Below, in pieces: positions 1 through 4,600 of a stretch of DNA of 5,911 nucleotides. The notes below the pieces were generated by a model. The model searched no databases. It was not told the DNA's origin and saw nothing but the letters and a program-made list of their open reading frames with translations. The DNA comes from JBLHKE01 sp047619485 (lineage in GTDB: Bacteria; Verrucomicrobiota; Verrucomicrobiia; Verrucomicrobiales; DEV007): assembly GCA_047619485.1 (NCBI GenBank), contig JBLHKE010000504.1, forward strand, positions 1-5,911. The letters run 5' to 3'. The translations under genes were made by a program, and so were the position numbers. The first letter of the stretch is position 1. Every line of letters starts with the position of its first letter.

Positions 1-1856
1 GCACGCGGTGGTGCGTAGCGGATCGACGAGCCCATCGGCCCCTTGGATCTTACCGCTCGGCGTGGAACGATCGATGGATCGACGCCCATGTGCTTCATCG
101 CCTCTGTCGCAATCGCACTGAAGACCGGCGCGGCGACGGTTCCACCGTAGCGCATCACCCCTTCGCCGATCGGGTCATCGATGACCACAATCGCCGCCAG
201 GCGCGGATTCTCCGCTGGCAAGAAACCCATGAAGGAGACCACGTAGTGACCCGTCTTGTATCCCTTACTCCGATCCTTGTTCAACTTACGCGCGGTGCCG
301 GTCTTACCAGCCACCGAGTAACCCTCGACACGGCCGAGCTTTCCGGTGCCGTCCTCACCAAGGACGAGTTGCATGTCGCTTCGCACCTGGTCAGCGGTTT
401 CCTCGCGGATCACACGGTGCACCTTATGCGGCTTGTAGCTGTAAAGTGTCTCGCCCTCGGGGCTTGCGATTTTTTCGATAATCTGCGGCTGCATCAGATT
501 GCCGCCATTGGCCACGGCGCACAGTGCCGTCACCATCTGCAATGGTGTCACGTCAATCTCGTAACCAATGCTCATCCGCGAGAGAGTCGTATTGCTCCAG
601 TGGCGCGAGTTCGGCTTGAGAACTAGCCCTCCGGACTCGCCTGTCAGAGCGATCCCTGTGCGCGCACCAAAGCCGAACGCCCGCGTATAGCTATGCAGGT
701 CAGCCCGCCCCATCTCCTTCACCATCATGTAAGTGCCGATGTTGCTAGACTTCGCCAACACCATTCCTGACGTCAGATAGCCGTAGGGATGGTGATCCGA
801 GAGCACTTTGTATCTAGGCCCCTCATCGTAACGCCCATTGTGGCAGAAAATCACCTCACCCGGGGTGACGAACCCAGAATCGTAACACGCCGAAAGCGAG
901 AAAACCTTCATCGTCGAGCCGGGCTCGTAGCGATCCGAGATCGCGAAGTTGCGCTTGTTCCCCTTCGTGCGGGCCTCGAGGTCGAAATCCGGGTAACACG
1001 CCATCGCCATCACCTTGCCGGTGAACGGATCCATGAGCACCACAGAGACCTTCTCCGGAGCGTGCTGGTCGACCAACCGCTTGATCGCATGCTCGACGAT
1101 GCTCTGCAGCGTCATGTCGATCGTAAGGTAGATGTCATTGCCATCTTGCGGAGCAATTTCCTCACCGCGGTATTTGGCGATCTCCTCTTGGTGACCATCG
1201 CGCTCCACCCAGCGGCTTCCGTCCACACCGCTCAAGGCGCTGTTGAACTCGCGCTCGATGCCGAACTGCCCACCCCCATCATCGCTCACCAGACCGAGCA
1301 CGTGGCTTCCACTGCGCGGATTCGGATAGAAGCGTTTAGTCGATTCTTCGAACAGGAGTCCAGAGAGCTTCTCCTGTTTCAAAATCTTCTCCAATCGAGC
1401 AGCGACATCGTTGTCAAGATTCTTTGCCAGTGGCAGCCACTTGCGCGTGCTGTCCTCCTTAGCGATCTCGCGAATCTTGTTCGCTGCCTCCTCGCCGATC
1501 GCGCCATCGATCAGGTGCGCAACACGTTCGGCGTAGCGCTGGCGGATCTCCTCGTCGGGGTAGAGACTCCGGTAGGCACGTGGTCGTAGCCCTGCCGCAT
1601 GCGCTAGACCACGGGTGCAGATATCGATGTTCCTCAGCGTCTTACGATCGACCGAGATATTCTGTGTGGGGAAATTATCAACGAACAGCTCGCCTGAGAC
1701 ATCAAAAATCCGCCCACGACCTGCCGTCAGGACAACCTTGCGCGTGCGCTGCTCCATCGCGCGGTAGGCATACTCGTCGTGCTTGATGATCTGCACGTAG
1801 ATCAAGCGCGCGGACAAACATGTGAACACGAAGACTAGCACGAAGCAGGTCAGCAT
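1..1856 (-). CDS. ftsI: FtsI / class B penicillin-binding protein (peptidoglycan D,D-transpeptidase), 3' end missing
   Basis: Cross-links septal peptidoglycan by D,D-transpeptidation in the periplasm as part of the divisome. My translation from the ATG at 1856 gives 618 codons with no stop before the left edge, so the C-terminus is missing. Residues 1-24 form one membrane anchor (MLTCFVLVFVFTCLSARLIY). A PBP dimerisation domain follows, opening with GRGRIFDVSG near residue 47; many relatives have D-R-N-G here. The transpeptidase domain has all three active-site motifs: S314-T-M-K317 in YEPGSTMKVF, S370-S-N372 in AKSSNIG, and K518-T-G-T. No PASTA domain is seen in the visible part. The position downstream of rsmH and the ftsL-like gene agrees with FtsI rather than another class B PBP. 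The start is uncertain: the upstream in-frame stop is TGA at 1923-1925, ATG 1856 is the only standard start after it, no Shine-Dalgarno precedes it, and it leaves no positive charge before the anchor. An N-terminus beginning near 1901 would add an Arg-Arg pair. Confidence 0.95.
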   Translation of the reverse strand, partial: MLTCFVLVFVFTCLSARLIYVQIIKHDEYAYRAMEQRTRKVVLTAGRGRIFDVSGELFVDNFPTQNISVDRKTLRNIDICTRGLAHAAGLRPRAYRSLYPDEEIRQRYAERVAHLIDGAIGEEAANKIREIAKEDSTRKWLPLAKNLDNDVAARLEKILKQEKLSGLLFEESTKRFYPNPRSGSHVLGLVSDDGGGQFGIEREFNSALSGVDGSRWVERDGHQEEIAKYRGEEIAPQDGNDIYLTIDMTLQSIVEHAIKRLVDQHAPEKVSVVLMDPFTGKVMAMACYPDFDLEARTKGNKRNFAISDRYEPGSTMKVFSLSACYDSGFVTPGEVIFCHNGRYDEGPRYKVLSDHHPYGYLTSGMVLAKSSNIGTYMMVKEMGRADLHSYTRAFGFGARTGIALTGESGGLVLKPNSRHWSNTTLSRMSIGYEIDVTPLQMVTALCAVANGGNLMQPQIIEKIASPEGETLYSYKPHKVHRVIREETADQVRSDMQLVLGEDGTGKLGRVEGYSVAGKTGTARKLNKDRSKGYKTGHYVVSFMGFLPAENPRLAAIVVIDDPIGEGVMRYGGTVAAPVFSAIATEAMKHMGVDPSIVPRRAVRSKGPMGSSIRYAPPR

Positions 1857-2011
1857 CGTGCGGCGGTGTAAGCTTTGGTTCTCTTTGGTTGGAGCGTTCA
1901 GATGTCGGGATTGGTTAGGTGATCAGCGCTAGTGAACTCGATTATTTTTTTGCGCAGCTTACGCAGGCACTCGGGATAGCAGAGTGCGTGTGGAGTGGTT
2001 GCGATCCGTGG
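1857..2011 (-). other. Unusually long ftsL-ftsI gap (155 bp)
   Basis: dcw genes are normally packed tightly, so 155 bp between the ftsL stop and the first standard ftsI start is odd. On the minus strand the region has a run of seven A near 1946-1952. The ftsI frame is open back to TGA at 1923-1925 but has no ATG, GTG or TTG above 1856; it has a CTG at 1899-1901. The ftsL frame, if its TAG were ignored, stays open for 37 more codons to a TGA at 1898-1900, which overlaps that CTG as CTGA. I see no clear promoter or terminator here. Confidence 0.5.
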
Positions 2012-2377
2012 CTAAAACTCGTCGCGGACAGATCGAGATCGGCGGTAGGAGGCGAACTGCTCCCCCCCGTCTCCACCCATAATGACTTTCTCTGCGTGCT
2101 CGATCTTCACCAATTCATTTCCGGAATCGTGGAGGCGCGCAGCGAGGGCATCGCGGTCAATCATAGCGGCGATGCGCAAGTCGAGGGTCTCGATCTGCTT
2201 GTCGATCGAAGCGATCTCACCTTCGATCGCCCCTCTCTCGTTGGCCAGGGCATACTGGCGATTCTTCACAACGACAAACGCTCCAGCGACGATCGAGGCG
2301 ATCACACCGAGCATCACTAGGCGGACAATCCCACTGACCTGAAGGCTCCTGCGGTAAATTTTGCGGCTCTTATTCAT
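2012..2377 (-). CDS. ftsL: FtsL-like division protein (small single-pass membrane protein)
   Basis: A 121-residue protein with the FtsL layout. It has a short basic cytoplasmic tail (NKSRKIYRRS), one membrane helix at about residues 15-37 (GIVRLVMLGVIASIVAGAFV), then a periplasmic stretch at about 39-75 rich in Glu, Ile, Leu and Arg with heptad-like spacing (EGEIASIDKQIETLDLRI) that should form a coiled coil. FtsL proteins bind FtsB and activate the FtsW-FtsI septal synthase. FtsL sequence is poorly conserved, so the call rests on topology, size and position between rsmH and ftsI. It begins 45 bp after the rsmH stop. No Shine-Dalgarno is visible before ATG 2377. The C-terminal 35 residues are polar and glycine-containing (MGGDGGEQFASYRRS) with no recognised motif. 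It could be annotated simply as a hypothetical protein, but a divisome role is likely. Confidence 0.8.
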   Translation of the reverse strand: MNKSRKIYRRSLQVSGIVRLVMLGVIASIVAGAFVVVKNRQYALANERGAIEGEIASIDKQIETLDLRIAAMIDRDALAARLHDSGNELVKIEHAEKVIMGGDGGEQFASYRRSRSVRDEF

Positions 2378-2422
2378 GTTATTCGTGGTTGAGAATTTTG
2401 GGTTGCGTAAGGGAAGTTTCAG

Positions 2423-3556
2423 CTAGGCGTGCGTGTGGTTCGGCAGGCGCTCGGCGACCCGCAAGCGGGCGCTGCGCGCACGCGGGTTCGACTTAACCTC
2501 TTCCGAGGACGGGCTGAGCCCCTTCTGGATGACCAGCTTGAAGTTGTGATCTGGATTCTTGCGCGGCTCGGGCCACTCAGGGCGATCGATGAATTCCCGG
2601 CTGCAACGGCGCAGGAAGGTTTTCACGATGCGATCTTCGAGCGAGTGGAACGAAATGATCACTAGTCGACCACCGGGGCGGAGCCACTTTGGAACCTCGG
2701 CCAACGCGGCCTCGAGCGAACGGAGCTCGTCGTTCACCGCGATACGCAATGCCTGGAAGGTCTGGGTCGCAGGATGAATCTTACCGCGGCGCGGCTTGAC
2801 GCTCTCCACGATCTTGGCGAGTTCTGCGGTCGTCTCGACCGGCTTCTGGCGTCGGGCGAGGCAGATCGCCTTGGCGATGCGACGCGACCCGCGCTCCTCC
2901 CCATACTGGTAGATGATGTTGGCGAGCTCTTCCTCCTCGTAGGTGTTGACTAGATCCGCCGCGCTCATGTCTGAATCGGGATCCATCCGCATGTCGAGTG
3001 GGCCATCCTGCGAAAACGCGAAGCCGCGATCGGGATCATCCAGCTGTTTCGATGAGACGCCAAGGTCGAGCAGTACACCGTCGAGACCTTTAATGCCGAT
3101 GGTTTCGAGGATTTCACCAAACTTACGAAAGTTGCCCTGAATCGCACCGAAGTTGTCACGGTACTGATCGAGGCGGGCACGTGCGAACGATAGGGCGGCA
3201 GGATCCTGGTCGAGGCCGATCACCTTTGCACCAACAGCAAGCAATTGTTCCGTGTGGCCACCCCCACCGAGGGTGCCATCCAGGTAGAGCTTGCCGTTTG
3301 AGGGTTGGAGGTAGTGCGTCACCTCCTCCAGCAGGACTGGACGGTGATATTCATCATCTGGGACGCGGTGAGATTGGCGCCCGCTATCCTCTGGATCGAC
3401 GCCACCGCCGCCCGTGACCGTGTAGCGAGTCCCCTGCTTCAGGCCGGCGCCCGCAGCATTGCTTCCCTTCGGCCAGTTCGGAAGATGGAACCGCTGTAAA
3501 CCTCCTGCGTAGGCAGGCGTGAGCTGTTGTAGAAATTTTGGAATGAATGTCGCCAT
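2423..3556 (-). CDS. rsmH: RsmH (MraW), 16S rRNA m4C1402 methyltransferase with N-terminal extension
   Basis: Uses S-adenosylmethionine to methylate N4 of C1402 (E. coli numbering) in the decoding centre of 16S rRNA. The conserved protein starts at residue 70 with YHRPVLLEEV. Family landmarks follow in order: the SAM-binding loop YLDGTLGGGGHT (91-102), GLDQDP (114-119), LLDLGVSS (162-169), RGFAFSQDGPLDMRMD (177-192), HPATQTFQALRIAVNDEL (261-278), SFHSLEDR (302-309) and the terminal NPRARSARLRVAER (357-370). The length of 377 residues exceeds the usual ~310 because of 69 extra N-terminal residues, rich in Gly, Pro and Gln, including a GGGG run near 49-52. The extension has no Met codon, and I found no GTG or TTG start within it, so an internal start giving a normal-length protein is not available. 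The ATG at 3556 is preceded by the window's best Shine-Dalgarno. It lies 137 bp after the mraZ stop. Confidence 0.97.
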   Translation of the reverse strand: MATFIPKFLQQLTPAYAGGLQRFHLPNWPKGSNAAGAGLKQGTRYTVTGGGGVDPEDSGRQSHRVPDDEYHRPVLLEEVTHYLQPSNGKLYLDGTLGGGGHTEQLLAVGAKVIGLDQDPAALSFARARLDQYRDNFGAIQGNFRKFGEILETIGIKGLDGVLLDLGVSSKQLDDPDRGFAFSQDGPLDMRMDPDSDMSAADLVNTYEEEELANIIYQYGEERGSRRIAKAICLARRQKPVETTAELAKIVESVKPRRGKIHPATQTFQALRIAVNDELRSLEAALAEVPKWLRPGGRLVIISFHSLEDRIVKTFLRRCSREFIDRPEWPEPRKNPDHNFKLVIQKGLSPSSEEVKSNPRARSARLRVAERLPNHTHA

Positions 3557-3566
3557 GATACTTTTT

Positions 3567-3571
3567 CTTCC
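3567..3571 (-). promoter_or_regulatory. Ribosome binding site of rsmH
   Basis: The minus strand reads GGAAG followed by a 10-nt A-rich spacer and ATG at 3556. It is the only convincing Shine-Dalgarno ahead of any gene in this window, and it supports the long form of RsmH with its N-terminal extension. Confidence 0.6.
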
Positions 3572-3693
3572 GGTTCGAAGGTGGTGAGCAGGTGGTGGTT
3601 GGTTACTTGGTCGCTAAAAAATGAGTGCCTTTGTTGCTAGCTAGTCGCAGAGAAAGGAAAGGAATACGTGCTTCGCCGATCCAAACTGAAGGC

Positions 3694-4155
3694 TCAGAGA
3701 CCAAGTTTGTCGGCGATGCTTGAAAATGCTTCTTTCTCCTGGTCGCAGACCGACTTCCACCTGTCCGGTGACCAAACTTCGATCCTGGCTCCGCCGCCGA
3801 CCAGAACGACTTCCCCCTCGAACGAAAGTTCCCCGCAGAGATCGCTCGGCAACACCAAACGCCCCTGCTTGTCCATCGGACAATGCTCGGCTTTGGCGAA
3901 AAATTGCCGCTTGAAAGATCGCCGTGCAACCGGATCCAAACCTGAGAGCGCGTCGAGCTCCGCCCCGAGCAGCTGCATCTCCAACTCCGTCAACAGAATC
4001 AAAATTGGCTGCCGTGGATCTGGAATCGCGAACAATTCCATGGCTCCTGCTTTGCGCCAGCGTGCCGGTACCGTCACACGGTGCTTCTCGTCCAGCGAAT
4101 GCTGGACGGTGCCCGCAAAGATTGGCCGGCGCAGTTCTGGCTGGTTGGCTTCCAT
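3694..4155 (-). CDS. mraZ: MraZ, transcriptional regulator of the dcw cluster
   Basis: A DNA-binding protein that in E. coli represses its own promoter and the downstream division genes; it assembles as a ring-shaped oligomer. At 153 residues it matches the family (E. coli about 152). It has two SpoVT/AbrB-like halves, each with the hallmark DxxxR...P motif: D22-E-K-H-R26-V-T-V-P30 in the first and D95-K-Q-G-R99-L-V-L-P103 in the second. The first half has His25 where most MraZ proteins have Gly. The segment ARRSFKRQFFAKAEHCPMDK (77-96) between the halves is typical. The start at 4155 is fixed by an in-frame TAA two codons upstream (4159-4161). No Shine-Dalgarno is seen. It is the first gene of the operon, 27 bp downstream of three TGGGN repeats that are probably its own binding sites. 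Confidence 0.97.
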   Translation of the reverse strand: MEANQPELRRPIFAGTVQHSLDEKHRVTVPARWRKAGAMELFAIPDPRQPILILLTELEMQLLGAELDALSGLDPVARRSFKRQFFAKAEHCPMDKQGRLVLPSDLCGELSFEGEVVLVGGGARIEVWSPDRWKSVCDQEKEAFSSIADKLGL

Positions 4156-4182
4156 GCATTAACAATACGGAAAGGTGAATTC

Positions 4183-4207
4183 TCCCATTAGCCCCCACTT
4201 TGCCCCA
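4183..4207 (-). promoter_or_regulatory. MraZ operator: three TGGGN direct repeats
   Basis: Read on the minus strand, TGGGG (4203-4207), TGGGG (4193-4197) and TGGGA (4183-4187) are separated by exactly 5 nt each, giving a 10-bp period. Three TGGGN repeats with 5-nt spacers are the known MraZ recognition pattern upstream of E. coli mraZ. The last box lies 27 bp before the mraZ ATG, so autoregulation is the natural inference. Confidence 0.85.
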
Positions 4208-4225
4208 CATCGGCGTTGGGGTCAA
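4197..4225 (-). promoter_or_regulatory. Candidate mraZ promoter (weak)
   Basis: On the minus strand, TTGACC (4220-4225) is followed after 17 bp by CAAAGT (4197-4202). The -35 matches the sigma70 consensus at 5 of 6 positions, the -10 at only 3 of 6. Its spacer and -10 overlap two MraZ boxes, which would suit repression by occlusion. An alternative pair is TTTACA (4247-4252) with AACATT (4224-4229), also 17 bp apart. Neither is strong. Confidence 0.3.
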
Positions 4226-4507
4226 TGTTGTTTTTATGGGATTTCCTGTAAAACTGGGATTCATTTCAAAAAGGCGAAGCGCTTCTCGTAAATATTTTGT
4301 TTTTTGTTTCTAAGATTTCAGAAAACATAAGAAACCGAGAAAAAAACCATAAACTAATTTCAAAATATATAAATCTAAAAATTACGGAAACCTTAAATAA
4401 AATTCATTTTATCTAAAAATCGGGATTCTTAGTGCCTCTCGTATTTTTATGGCAGATAGTGAAACCTAATTTCAATCATTCAAGAGTGCTGAAATCGCGC
4501 TTGCTGC

Positions 4508-4535
4508 TTGAAATACAGCCGGGTCTTCCTATGCT
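4508..4535 (+). promoter_or_regulatory. Candidate scpB promoter
   Basis: TTGAAA (4508-4513) is followed after 16 bp by TATGCT (4530-4535), matching the sigma70 consensus at 5 of 6 and 4 of 6 positions. Transcription would begin near 4542, giving a leader of about 60 nt before the ATG at 4601. The AT-rich tract lies upstream. Judged by eye only. Confidence 0.35.
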
Positions 4536-4555
4536 TACCGGACTTTCAACCCGGC
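4518..4555 (+). repeat. 7-bp perfect inverted repeat across the scpB promoter/leader
   Basis: GCCGGGT (4518-4524) and ACCCGGC (4549-4555) are perfect inverted copies separated by 24 bp. The left arm falls between the candidate -35 and -10 of scpB and the right arm just downstream of the predicted start. This could be an operator for a dimeric regulator, or a stem if transcription starts further upstream. A chance occurrence is possible. Confidence 0.35.
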
Positions 4556-4600
4556 CTGAATTCCCGAGATTCCGGCTCCCTTGCGTCTCTGCTAATCCTG

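Larger units (their letters stand above)
4208..4600. other. Divergent intergenic region between mraZ and scpB, AT-rich core
   Basis: This 393-bp stretch has no gene that I can support. The core around 4286-4430 is strikingly AT-rich: I count 19 G/C in the 100 bases at 4321-4420, against a much higher level in the flanking genes. It contains a 10-bp direct repeat, ATCTAAAAAT, at 4373-4382 and 4411-4420. A perfect 10-bp palindrome, GAAGCGCTTC, lies at 4276-4285. Both divergent genes must be transcribed from here, and the AT-rich tract could act as an UP-element-like or bent segment, or bind nucleoid proteins. A frame opening with GTG at 4432 overlaps the scpB start and is not a convincing gene. 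Confidence 0.6.

Noticed and set aside
789..1589. Long plus-strand open frame of 266 codons
   Set aside because: It is antisense to the strongly conserved transpeptidase region of ftsI and resembles no family I know; high-GC codon bias makes such frames common.
1919..2320. Plus-strand frame of 133 codons opposite ftsL
   Set aside because: It is antisense to the FtsL-like gene, which has convincing topology and context.
3641..4264. Minus-strand frame of 207 codons across mraZ, and a plus-strand frame at 3668-4162
   Set aside because: Both overlap the full-length, well-conserved MraZ in other frames and show no family resemblance.
4271..4295. Rho-independent terminator at the GAAGCGCTTC palindrome
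   Set aside because: The palindrome has room for only a 3-bp stem around a 4-base loop, and it lies upstream of both genes, where a terminator is not expected.
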